Shown: positions 49,400-57,384 of the stretch, piece after piece | Position numbering within the stretch: position 1 is the first letter of the stretch | How the letters are laid out: the number at the start of each line of letters is the position of its first letter | From: Streptomyces griseoloalbus | GTDB lineage: Bacteria; Actinomycetota; Actinomycetes; Streptomycetales; Streptomycetaceae | Direction: 5' to 3' | Assembly (NCBI GenBank): GCA_014650015.1 | Contig: BMUD01000028.1 | Location: 31,471-95,470 of the forward strand | DNA: 64,000 nt | Position numbers and translations under genes: made by a program | The notes under the pieces: model-generated | Seen by the model: only the letters and a program-made list of their open reading frames with translations | Told to the model about the DNA's origin: nothing | Databases searched by the model: none

Positions 49400-51726
49400 G
49401 GCTGATCCTGTCGGAGTTCTTCTTCCACTGTCCGAGTCCCGTGTTCGTAGTCCGCCCAGGCGTCGGCCACTTCTTCGGGTGTCGCCGCATCCTGATGGAC
49501 GCCGGTCTCCGGTGCGTGCGGCGCGCGGAGCTGCTCGGCGATGTGAGCCTGTGGGATCCGCTCGGGGAGGGCCGGCTTCGCGTCACCGTTCCGTGTCAGG
49601 GAAGGAACCGACGGTTTACTCTCCACCGGCCGCTCGGGCAAGCGCTCCGGCGTCCTACGGCCGGCCGACCCGGTCTTCGCGTGCAGGACCAGCTCGGGCT
49701 TGCGTTCGTCGAACGGGCCCGGTGCCGGGGCGGGCGTCGCCGCCGCGCGCGGCGCTTCCTTTCCCGCCCGGACCGGTTCGGTCGGCACAAGGAGTTCCTT
49801 GGGGAGGATCACCACGGCCGACGTCCCCCCGTACACCGAGCGGCGCAGCGTCACTGTGGCCCCGAGCTGTTCGGCGATGTGGCCGACCACGAAGAGTCCG
49901 AGCCGGTGCGCGTTCTCCGCCAGGACGGCATACGGCGGGGCCGAGTGCAGACGCCCGTTCATCTCCTCGTAGGTGGCGGCGGTCACCCGAGGCCCGCGGT
50001 CCTCGATGTCGACCAACAGCCCGTCCGTCACCAGTTCGGCACGGATGACCACCTTCGACTGCGGCGGGGAGAACCGGGTGGCGTTGTCCAGGAGTTCTGC
50101 CAGGAGGTGGCTGATCTCGCTGATCACCCGCGGTGCCACGCTGATCTCGTCCAGGGCCTGGCGCTCGATCCGCCGGAAGTCCTCGACTTCCGCCGCGGCT
50201 TCGCGCAGCAGGTCGGCGACGCGCATGGGCTCGGTGTGCGGATCGGGGATCTCCCCACCTGCCAGGATGAGCAGGTTCTCGATCTGCCGCCGCATACCCA
50301 CCGTCAACTGGTCGGATCGCATCAACCGGGCGAGAAGTTCCTCGTCGTGCCCGAAGGCGTCCTGCAGTTCGTCGGTGAGGGCCAACTGGCGGCTGACCAG
50401 GTTTCCGGTGCGCGAGGCGATGCCCGCGGCGAACATACCGAAACCCTGACGCTCGGCCGCGAGCCGCGCATGCCCGTCGACGGATACGGAGACGACCCGG
50501 GCGAACGCGTCGCTGATACGTCCGACCTCGTCCCGGTCTCCGCTCACCGCGGGCAGCGCGTCGTCGTCGACGGGCTGCCCGCGCTGGAGCCGGGCAACGA
50601 CATCCGGCAGCGTGTCCTCGGCAATGGCCACCGTACGTTCGTGCAGACCGCGCAGGCGGCGGAGCACGGAGCGCGTGGTGAGCACGATGACGGCCGCGAC
50701 GGCGATGACGGCTGCGCCGTTTCCGACGATCAGCCAGATGACCTCGTTCTCCAACTGCGTGGCCTTGGCGTCGGCGTGCACGAGCAGTGCTCGCCCCTGT
50801 TCCGCGTTGAGCGCGGCAAGGCGCGGCGCGAACTCGTCATACGCGGCCTGCCAGGCGTCCGCTTCCTCGGGCAGCTCGATGCCGGACGCGGTGCTCTGGT
50901 GGTCGGAGATGACCACGTCCTCGAGACGGACCTTCGTCTTCCAGCCGTCCGAGGCGAAGGCCTGGTCGTAGGCCGCTTTGTCCTCGGCCGTCAGATACGG
51001 CGCGACCCACTCGTCGTACTGGTACCGCTGGGATCCGACGGAGTTGACGAATTCGGCGAACCCGGAAGGGCTCAGACGCCTGGACGGCCCGGCCATGGCG
51101 AGGATGGTGGTCTCGCGGGCCACCATCTCGGACACCGTGAACACCGTGACGACCAGGCCGCTCTCCTGGATGAGCTCGGCGTCTTCCGCATGGCTGAACT
51201 CGTTCTGGTACACCCGGATGATGTGGTCGACGAGGTCGGAGTAGTAGCCGATCGTCCGATCCGCGTCCCCGCTGCGGGCGTCCGCGCGCTCGCGGAACGC
51301 GGCCAGATCCGCGAGGCTGTGCTTCAGCTCCGCGACGTAATGGTCGTCCTCGCGCCCGGTCGCCGCCAGAGCTCCGCCCGCCGCCCGGCGGAACTCGTCC
51401 GCGGCCCGGTCCGTGGCCGCGCGCTGCTCGCGCAGCTCCTTCTCGGACACGGAGCCGCTCGCCCACCGTGTGGCGGTCATCGTCCGCTCAGCCTGGAGTT
51501 CGACCATCAGCCTGGTCAGGGGCACATCGATCCGCTCAGCGACTGCCACATCAGCGCGTAGTTGCTTTGACTGGTGTACCAGCGGCTGTGCGGTCATGGC
51601 CACTTGGGCGCTCATCGCCAGGATAGGGACGATGGCCAGCCAAATGAGCAGTGTACGCAGGCGCAGAGCACGCCGCCGACGAGTCGTCAGCTGCCCTCGT
51701 GTGCCTTCGGGTTCTATGGGAGACAT
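49396..51726 (-). CDS. cvnA: Conservon sensor-like histidine kinase CvnA
   Basis: A 776-residue membrane protein. Helix 1 lies near residues 25-45 (LLIWLAIVPILAMSAQVAM). The large extracytoplasmic domain of about 280 residues is of the nitrate/nitrite-sensing type, helix 2 is near 335-355, and a HAMP-like linker follows. The ATPase part has ELLDNATRFSPP and GLFVVGHIAEQLGA. The phosphoacceptor motif is absent as usual for conservon kinases, so signalling probably runs through CvnB-D. The last 130 residues are proline-rich and disordered. No cvnE cytochrome P450 accompanies the set. Confidence 0.9.
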   Translation of the reverse strand: MSPIEPEGTRGQLTTRRRRALRLRTLLIWLAIVPILAMSAQVAMTAQPLVHQSKQLRADVAVAERIDVPLTRLMVELQAERTMTATRWASGSVSEKELREQRAATDRAADEFRRAAGGALAATGREDDHYVAELKHSLADLAAFRERADARSGDADRTIGYYSDLVDHIIRVYQNEFSHAEDAELIQESGLVVTVFTVSEMVARETTILAMAGPSRRLSPSGFAEFVNSVGSQRYQYDEWVAPYLTAEDKAAYDQAFASDGWKTKVRLEDVVISDHQSTASGIELPEEADAWQAAYDEFAPRLAALNAEQGRALLVHADAKATQLENEVIWLIVGNGAAVIAVAAVIVLTTRSVLRRLRGLHERTVAIAEDTLPDVVARLQRGQPVDDDALPAVSGDRDEVGRISDAFARVVSVSVDGHARLAAERQGFGMFAAGIASRTGNLVSRQLALTDELQDAFGHDEELLARLMRSDQLTVGMRRQIENLLILAGGEIPDPHTEPMRVADLLREAAAEVEDFRRIERQALDEISVAPRVISEISHLLAELLDNATRFSPPQSKVVIRAELVTDGLLVDIEDRGPRVTAATYEEMNGRLHSAPPYAVLAENAHRLGLFVVGHIAEQLGATVTLRRSVYGGTSAVVILPKELLVPTEPVRAGKEAPRAAATPAPAPGPFDERKPELVLHAKTGSAGRRTPERLPERPVESKPSVPSLTRNGDAKPALPERIPQAHIAEQLRAPHAPETGVHQDAATPEEVADAWADYEHGTRTVEEELRQDQP

Positions 51727-52081
51727 CAGTCCTCGGAGAGCGGGGAACCAGGGGGGACGGCCCGACCGCCGAGACCAGACGCAGTCCTGGGTTCAGGACT
51801 GGGGGAAGTCCGGTTCGGCTTGACGCGACGTGATGTACCGATCATAACCAGCCACACCGGAGAAACGGAGAGATGACTTCCGCTGGTCACATGTGGTAAA
51901 GGCGACGAAGCATTGCACATTGGGCGTTGGCGTTCACCTGACGCCCCGGTGACGACGGAGCGCATGCCGGAGGAGTCTCATAGCCGCTCCCGGGCCGTCC
52001 GGTCGCGGACGGCCCGGGACGTCACCCGCACGGACTCGGTGCGACTCGGTGCGCGGCACGTCCCGGGTGCTCCGATCCGCT
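51727..52081. other. Intergenic region with cvn promoter and terminator
   Basis: 355 bases between the start of cvnA and the end of the metallo-hydrolase gene, both on the minus strand. The left part, lower in GC around 51840-51910, should carry the cvn promoter. The right part contains a strong terminator hairpin. No gene is supported. Confidence 0.55.
51988..52019 (-). terminator. Terminator after the metallo-hydrolase gene
   Basis: A perfect 13-bp stem (TCCCGGGCCGTCC with GGACGGCCCGGGA) and 6-base loop GGTCGC, about 60 bases beyond the stop of the minus-strand gene. No U-tract. Confidence 0.8.
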
Positions 52082-53017
52082 TCAGCCGCCGATGGGCGTT
52101 ACCCCTGAGGGAGCCGGGACCAGTCGGTACCCGCCGTCCTCGCGTAGCACGTGTCCGGCGGTCGGTGGCGGGAAGTGGCTCCCAAGCAGGAGAGTTGACG
52201 TACCGGCCAGTGAGCCGAGCACCTGGTTCCGGGTCCTGGCCGCGAGTTCGGGAGCGACGTCCACACAGCTGCAGAGCTCCGGATGCGCCATCTGGACCGG
52301 GTGATGGATGCTGTCACCGGTGACCAATGCGGTCTCGCCACGGCTGCTCAGTTCCACCGCTACCTGCCCCGGTGTGTGGCCGGGGGTGGGCAGCAGACGG
52401 ATGCCCGGCGCGACGTCCGTGCCCTCGTCCGCGACATCGATGAGGTCGAACAGACCTGCTTCCCGGACGGGATGGACCGAGTCCCGGAACATCTGCCGAC
52501 GCGCCTCCTCCATGTCGACACCCGCCCAGTAGTCCCACTCGGTGCGTGAGGTGAGATAGCGCGCGTTCGGGAAGGTGGGCACCCAGGCGTCGCCCTCGGC
52601 ACGCGTGTTCCACCCCACGTGGTCGGCGTGGAGGTGGGTCAGGACCACGAGGTCAACGCTCTCCGGCGCGAAGCCCGCCGCCCTTAGCCGTGCTTCGTAG
52701 TCGCTGTTCAGGTTGTGCCAGGCGGGGTTGGCGCGCCGCTTCCCGTTTCCGATGCCGGTGTCCACCAGCACCCGCATGCCGTCCACCTCGACGGCGAAGC
52801 TGTGACTCGCCAGGCGCAGGACGCCTTGTTCGTCGGCGAATTCGGGGCTCAGCCAGGGAGTCCGGCTCACGAGGTCGGTGGTTGCCCCGGGCAGCAGCCA
52901 CGGGCCGGTCCGGGCGGGCAGGACCACTTCGTCGATGCGTCGTACGGTGTGGTTGCCCACCGTCCAGGAAGAGGCGGGGGGAGTGATGGACGTGGTCGTT
53001 TGCGATGAGGTGAACAC
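52082..53017 (-). CDS. Metallo-beta-lactamase-fold hydrolase (lactonase-like)
   Basis: A 311-residue MBL-fold enzyme. The di-zinc motif is HLHADHVGW (HxHxDH), with further ligands in PTPGHTPGQ and TGDSIHHPVQM. The layout (early VDTGIG, late GSHFPPPTAGH) is that of the N-acyl-homoserine-lactonase-like branch, which hydrolyses lactones or esters. GTG 53015-53017 follows AAGGAAAG. It lies 11 bases after the MFS gene in the same operon, and that operon is divergent from an amidase operon. Detoxification of an external compound is plausible; the substrate is unknown. Confidence 0.85.
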   Translation of the reverse strand: MFTSSQTTTSITPPASSWTVGNHTVRRIDEVVLPARTGPWLLPGATTDLVSRTPWLSPEFADEQGVLRLASHSFAVEVDGMRVLVDTGIGNGKRRANPAWHNLNSDYEARLRAAGFAPESVDLVVLTHLHADHVGWNTRAEGDAWVPTFPNARYLTSRTEWDYWAGVDMEEARRQMFRDSVHPVREAGLFDLIDVADEGTDVAPGIRLLPTPGHTPGQVAVELSSRGETALVTGDSIHHPVQMAHPELCSCVDVAPELAARTRNQVLGSLAGTSTLLLGSHFPPPTAGHVLREDGGYRLVPAPSGVTPIGG

Positions 53018-53028
53018 GGCGACTTTCC

Positions 53029-54363
53029 TTACCTGTTATGGGTCGCGAGGACGGAGATGTCTGGAGCGGGTGTGTCGGGTGTGTCGGGTGAGGCGGATGT
53101 GTAGTTGCTCGTTGCCGGGCGGGAGTGGGTGTCCGGGGACGGTGCCCGGCGTCGGCTGCGCAGCGACGCGGTCAGTGTCGCGACTGCGACGGTCGCCAGT
53201 ACGGCCACGCAGCCGGCATAGGCCAGTGCTGCCGCACGCAGCCCGAAACCGGCGGTGAGGGCGCCGGCGCCGATGGCGGGCAGACTCATCGCCAGGTAGC
53301 TGAGTACGTAGTAGGAGGCGAGCGTGCCGCCCTTCTCCCGGGCCGGGACCGAGTCGACGACCGCGCGCAGCGCACCCTGGGAGACGGCTCCGAAGCCGAA
53401 CCCGGCCAGCGCCGCCCCGGCGAAGAGAAGTACGGGGCCGGCGAGATGGAGGGCACCCAGAGTCAAGACGGCCGCCGGAATCACCGCGCAGCTCCCGAGA
53501 AGAGCGGAGACGTCGGCACGCATCCTGCGCGTGAAGTACACCGTCGGGGCGGCGACGGCCGTCAGCGTGAAGAAGACCATGCCGCCGGCGTATTCGGGTC
53601 CGCCGGGGGAGATGAGCCGTGTGAAGCCCGGTCCCAGGGACGAGTAGAAGCCGCCGAGTGCCCAGACGGCGACGACGCCGGCGCCGTTGAGCAGGAGAGC
53701 GTGGGCGGCAGCCGACGGCAGCGCCAGGTGGGGCCGCGTCGAGCGCAGTGCTCCGGGACGGCGGCGGACGGTCTCGGGCGTCGAGACAAGGGCGATGGCC
53801 TGCGCGGCGAACACGGCGATCAGGGCCGCGTACACCGTGATCGTCGGAACGGGGGCGAAGCGCACCATGAGGGTGGCTGCCAGGACGCCGGCCGCCATGC
53901 CCGTCATCGGCGCGATGCTGTTGGCCAGAGCGGGGCGACCCGGCCGGGCGGGGTCTTCCAGGTCGAGGAGAGCCGCACCTGCCGCGCTGGTCGCCGCGCC
54001 GGTCGCGATGCCCTGTAGCACGCGGGCGCCGACCAGGGTGGTCAGGCCGCCGGCCGTCGCGAACAGTGCCATGGAGGCGACCTGGACCGCGAGCGCGCCC
54101 AGGAGCACGGGGCGGCGTCCGACATGGTCGGAAAGGGTTCCGGTCGTCAGCAGTGCGATCAGGAGCGCCAGGGCGTAGGCGCTGAAGACCACGGTGATGT
54201 CGAGGGACGACAACTGCCACTGAGCCTGGTAGTGGGGGTACAGCGGGGTCGGCGCGCTGGATGCGGCGAGCAGCGCGATCAGGATCGAGGCGTGCAATGC
54301 GAACGGCAGGCGTCCGGATGGGGAGGTGCGGGGAGGCGCGAGGCCCGCAGGGACGCTCTGCAT
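53029..54363 (-). CDS. MFS efflux transporter
   Basis: A 444-residue protein with 12 predicted membrane helices. The motif between helices 2 and 3 reads GTLSDHVGRRPVLLG, a clear MFS motif A, and helix 4 has LVGARVLQGIATGAATSAAGA like drug exporters. The C-terminus is a Ser/Thr/Pro-rich tail of about 40 residues. It is the first gene of the leftward operon and starts 20 bp from a TetR-type operator, so it is probably induced when the regulator binds its ligand. Likely it exports the compound that the neighbouring hydrolases act on. Confidence 0.88.
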   Translation of the reverse strand: MQSVPAGLAPPRTSPSGRLPFALHASILIALLAASSAPTPLYPHYQAQWQLSSLDITVVFSAYALALLIALLTTGTLSDHVGRRPVLLGALAVQVASMALFATAGGLTTLVGARVLQGIATGAATSAAGAALLDLEDPARPGRPALANSIAPMTGMAAGVLAATLMVRFAPVPTITVYAALIAVFAAQAIALVSTPETVRRRPGALRSTRPHLALPSAAAHALLLNGAGVVAVWALGGFYSSLGPGFTRLISPGGPEYAGGMVFFTLTAVAAPTVYFTRRMRADVSALLGSCAVIPAAVLTLGALHLAGPVLLFAGAALAGFGFGAVSQGALRAVVDSVPAREKGGTLASYYVLSYLAMSLPAIGAGALTAGFGLRAAALAYAGCVAVLATVAVATLTASLRSRRRAPSPDTHSRPATSNYTSASPDTPDTPAPDISVLATHNR

Positions 54364-54382
54364 GAGGGTCCTTCCAGTACTA

Positions 54383-54401
54383 AAAGCGATTGGTTTGCTT
54401 T
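54383..54401. promoter_or_regulatory. TetR-type operator O1
   Basis: AAAGCGATTGGTTTGCTTT, an imperfect dyad with AAAGC/GCTTT ends. It matches the inverted O2 site in most positions and lies 20 bases before the MFS start. Confidence 0.65.
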
Positions 54402-54408
54402 AAGTCAC

Positions 54409-54421
54409 CGTAGGTCCTACG
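54409..54421. promoter_or_regulatory. 13-bp palindrome between the two operators
   Basis: CGTAGG-T-CCTACG, perfect arms around one base, midway between O1 and O2. It may be part of the promoter architecture or a site for another factor. Confidence 0.35.
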
Positions 54422-54428
54422 ATCGACT

Positions 54429-54447
54429 AAAGCAAACGATTCGCTTT
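54429..54447. promoter_or_regulatory. TetR-type operator O2
   Basis: AAAGCAAACGATTCGCTTT, a near-perfect dyad (AAAGC-N-AA/TT-N-GCTTT). It is the reverse-complement copy of O1, centred 46 bp away, and faces the amidase operon. Confidence 0.65.
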
Positions 54448-54511
54448 TGTGGTGGTCGGAGGTCCTGTACCAGCCCCGGCCCGTCGCGCCGCACAGATCC
54501 GGAAGGAAGCC

Positions 54512-54718
54512 ATGACCAGCGAACTCACCCCCCAAGAGGCAGCCCGAGGGGCGCTGCGGGCGGGGCTCCCCCTCGGGGACGGCCGACACGAAGGAGTGGC
54601 CATGACGGCCAACCACATCCACTCCGTGATCAGCACGTTGCGCGAGCTCGATTTCGGCGAGACCCCTCCCGCGTCCTCCTACCGAGCCGGACAGGGGAAC
54701 GCCGATGCAACCGTTTGA
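54512..54718 (+). CDS. AtzG-like small subunit (DUF4089-type) of an amidase
   Basis: A 68-residue protein starting at ATG 54512, preceded by GGAAGGAAG. It resembles the small AtzG-like proteins that stabilise AtzE-type amidases: an N-terminal helix (PQEAARGALRAGLPL), then NHIHSVISTLRELDFGET and a C-terminal PPASSYR tail. Its 3' end overlaps the amidase gene by 14 bases, so the two are translationally coupled and probably form a complex. The sequence is diverged from typical AtzG, so the family call is moderate, but position and size fit. Confidence 0.65.
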   Translation: MTSELTPQEAARGALRAGLPLGDGRHEGVAMTANHIHSVISTLRELDFGETPPASSYRAGQGNADATV

Positions 54719-56096
54719 GCTGTCGCTGACCGAAGCCTCCCGTGCGGTGCGCGCACGGGAGCTGTCCCCCGTCGAACTCACCGAATCGGTGCTCGCCCGT
54801 ATCGCCGCCGTCGAAGGACGGCTGGGCGCCTACGTCACCGTCGCCGCCGACGCGGCCCTGGCCGCAGCGCACCGTGCCGAACGGGAGATCTCCGGAAGCG
54901 GACCGCGCGGGCCGCTGCACGGGATCCCCATGGCGCTCAAGGATCTGATCGACGTGGAGGGGATGCCCACCACGGCGAGCTCGCGCGTCCGGGCAGGGCA
55001 CGTGGCGGAACGCGACAGCCGGGTGGCCGAACGGCTCGGCGCCGCCGGGGCCGTCCTCCTGGGCAAGACGCACACGCACGAGTTCGCCTACGGACTGACC
55101 ACTCCGCAGACGAACAACGTCTGGGACCACAGCCGGGTCGCGGGCGGATCAAGCGGCGGCTCGGCGGTAGCTGTCGCCGCAGGCGGGGCGACGTTCGCCA
55201 TGGGCACGGACACGGGCGGTTCCATCCGGGTCCCCGCTGCCCTGAACGGCGTGGTGGGCCTCAAGCCGACCTACGGCCTGGTCCCACGCACAGGCGTGAC
55301 CTCGCTGTCCTGGTCCCTGGACCACGTGGGCCCTCTCACCCGCACCGTCCAGGACGTCGCGCTGGTGCTGTCGGCGACCGCCGGCCACGACCCGCGCGAC
55401 CCGGCGAGCGTCTCCGGCCCGATGCTGGACCGCTTCCCGGGAGGCGACCTGCGAGGACTGAAGGTCGGCGTACCGCGGAACCACTACTTCGACCGGGTCG
55501 CGCCCGAGGTCGAGGAGTCCGTACGCGGCGCGATCGAGCGGCTGGCGGAGCTGGGGGCGGAGCTCGTCGACGTCGAGATCCCGATGGCGCGTTACGTCCA
55601 GGCCGTTCAGTGGGGGCTGATGGTTCCCGAGGCCACCGCCTACCACGAGCGGTCGCTGCGGGCCACCCCCGACCTGTACGCGGCGGACGTTCGCATCCTG
55701 CTGGAGGCCGGCGAACTCACCTCTGCGGGCGACTACCTCCGCGCCCAGAGGGCCCGCACCATGATGCGAGACGCCTGGGCTCGCATGTTCGACGGAATCG
55801 ACGTCCTCGCCGCGCCGACGGTGCCGATGACCGCCGCCGAGGCGGGGCAGGAAGCCGTCGAGTGGGCCGATGGCACGACCGAGGCCGTGTCGGACAGCTA
55901 CGTCCGCCTCTGTGCCCCAGCCAACATCACCGGCGTCCCGGCCCTCACCCTGCCGGTCGGTCACGACCGCGCCGGACTGCCGATCGGTATGCAGCTGATG
56001 GCGCGCCCCTTCCATGACGCGACGGTGCTCCGTGTGGGCCGGGTCTACGAGGAGTCGGTGGCCGGCGCGGGGCGGCTTGCTCCCCTCGCTGCCTGA
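54705..56096 (+). CDS. Amidase-signature enzyme (AtzE/GatA-like)
   Basis: A 463-residue amidase of the Ser-cisSer-Lys class. Lys is in GIPMALKDLIDVEG, the cis-Ser in GGSSGGSAVAVAAG and the nucleophile Ser in DTGGSIRVPAALNGVVG. With an AtzG-like partner it is more probably a free amidase (carboxybiuret- or allophanate-type, or acting on a xenobiotic amide) than a GatCAB subunit, since no gatC/gatB are nearby. ATG 54705 lies inside the preceding gene. The operon is divergent from an MFS/hydrolase operon and flanked by TetR-type operators, so it is presumably inducible. Confidence 0.88.
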   Translation: MQPFELSLTEASRAVRARELSPVELTESVLARIAAVEGRLGAYVTVAADAALAAAHRAEREISGSGPRGPLHGIPMALKDLIDVEGMPTTASSRVRAGHVAERDSRVAERLGAAGAVLLGKTHTHEFAYGLTTPQTNNVWDHSRVAGGSSGGSAVAVAAGGATFAMGTDTGGSIRVPAALNGVVGLKPTYGLVPRTGVTSLSWSLDHVGPLTRTVQDVALVLSATAGHDPRDPASVSGPMLDRFPGGDLRGLKVGVPRNHYFDRVAPEVEESVRGAIERLAELGAELVDVEIPMARYVQAVQWGLMVPEATAYHERSLRATPDLYAADVRILLEAGELTSAGDYLRAQRARTMMRDAWARMFDGIDVLAAPTVPMTAAEAGQEAVEWADGTTEAVSDSYVRLCAPANITGVPALTLPVGHDRAGLPIGMQLMARPFHDATVLRVGRVYEESVAGAGRLAPLAA

Positions 56097-56207
56097 GGGA
56101 AGGCGGACGTTCCAGCCGGCATGCGGTCGCGTCGCTGCAGGGGCATCCGCCGTGCTCGGCCGCCCGGATACGTAGCCCTGCGGGTCGCCGACGCCGGCCA
56201 CCGCCTA

Positions 56208-56226
56208 GAAGCAACAAAATCGCATT
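56208..56226 (+). promoter_or_regulatory. TetR-type operator O3 before the regulator gene
   Basis: GAAGCAACAAAATCGCATT matches O2 at 14 of 19 positions with the same spacing of the AAGC and GC-TT half-sites. It lies 12 bases before the tetR start, implying autoregulation. Confidence 0.6.
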
Positions 56227-56237
56227 AAGGTGGCCGT

Positions 56238-56867
56238 ATGAGTCCCAAGCCCATGGTCCGCCCCGGCGGGCGCAGCGCACGCGTACAGGAGTCCGTCCAT
56301 GCGGCGGTACGTGAACTCGTAGGGGAGGTGGGCCGCGACGCGCTCACGGTCCCGATGGTGGCCACTCGGGCGGGCGTGACCCCCTCCACGATCTACCGTC
56401 GTTGGGGCGACCTGCAGGAACTCCTGTCAGACGTGGCCGTCGAACGACTGCGCCCGGAAACGGATCCGGCCGATCTCGGAAGCCTGCGGGCCGATCTCGA
56501 CGCGTGGGCGGAACAGTTCGTCGACGAGATGGCCTCGCCGCCCGGGCGCGCCTACATCCGGGACGCCCTGCTCGGCGACCCCGACGGAACCAATGCCGGT
56601 CAGTGTTCGGCGTATGCCGCAGAGCAGATCGACGTCGTGTTGGCCCGTGCGGTGCAGCGGGGGGAGCCGGTGCCCGAGACGGAACTGCTGATCGACCGTG
56701 TCGTGGCGCCGATCATGTACCGCATCCTCTTCCGCCCTGGCCGACTGGACGCCGCATACGCGCGCGAGCTCGTGACGAACGCCGTGTACGCCCAGCAGAC
56801 CGAGGCCGGCGCTCGCCCCACCCGGGCCGCCGCCCCTCGGCGCTCGAAGAAGAAACCCGACAACTGA
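56238..56867 (+). CDS. TetR-family transcriptional repressor
   Basis: A 209-residue regulator. The N-terminal HTH (ALTVPMVATRAGVTPSTIYRRWGDLQELL) is classic TetR. The C-terminal ligand domain (TetR_C type, with PPGRAYIRDALLGDP and DRVVAPIMYRILFR) resembles regulators of efflux. It ends in a basic tail (RRSKKKPDN). ATG 56238 follows AAGG. Three similar 19-bp dyads, one before this gene and two in the MFS/amidase promoter, make it the likely local repressor of the whole five-gene cassette. The inducer is unknown. Confidence 0.88.
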   Translation: MSPKPMVRPGGRSARVQESVHAAVRELVGEVGRDALTVPMVATRAGVTPSTIYRRWGDLQELLSDVAVERLRPETDPADLGSLRADLDAWAEQFVDEMASPPGRAYIRDALLGDPDGTNAGQCSAYAAEQIDVVLARAVQRGEPVPETELLIDRVVAPIMYRILFRPGRLDAAYARELVTNAVYAQQTEAGARPTRAAAPRRSKKKPDN

Positions 56868-57384
56868 CCACTTCGCTCATCGGGCGGTCCGGCCACTGGG
56901 CCGTGGAGGCCAAGCGGCTGGCTGTACTGGCAGGGGTCATGAATTCCCCAGCAATGACCGACCAGCACGTTGCCCTTGGGCGTGACGCCCGTTTGACGCC
57001 ATCGAGCCCAAGCCGAAGATGCCGGCTGACGGCGGGGGTGGGCCGCGAGGCCGCCCTGCGCGACCTCGCTCGGCTTGTCGCCGGAGTCCTGCGGCGGAGT
57101 TGCCTCCGCGCACCGAGCGGGACAGCCTGTCGATCGTCGGCGCCCGGCTTCCCGCGGAGGAGCCGGAGCGACGAGGAGGGCGCGGTTGCCGAGCCGCTAA
57201 GGACCCGTCGGGAAGCCCGAGGCCACGGACGATGAGCCGAGCCGTCCGGCGCCGTCCCCCACCGCCCCCACTGCTCTGACCGATCGGCCGTCACCGCGAT
57301 ATCACGGACGGTAGGGTGAGGCGATCACAGCGGACATGGTGATCCCGCATGACACGGGCACGAGGGGGAGGGCGGCGAGACGAC
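56868..57384. other. Gene-free stretch with decayed coding traces
   Basis: About 500 bases. Around 57020-57095 one frame (LTAGVGREAALRDLARLVAGVL) and around 57095-57180 another (PRTERDSLSIVGARLPAEEP) each show coding-like third-position GC, as if one gene had suffered a frameshift. Neither has a start with a ribosome-binding site. At 57294-57307, CCGCGATATCACGG is a near-palindrome (12 of 14), followed by a possible -10 TAGGGT at 57312-57317. These could form the promoter of the DUF262 operon. Confidence 0.35.
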
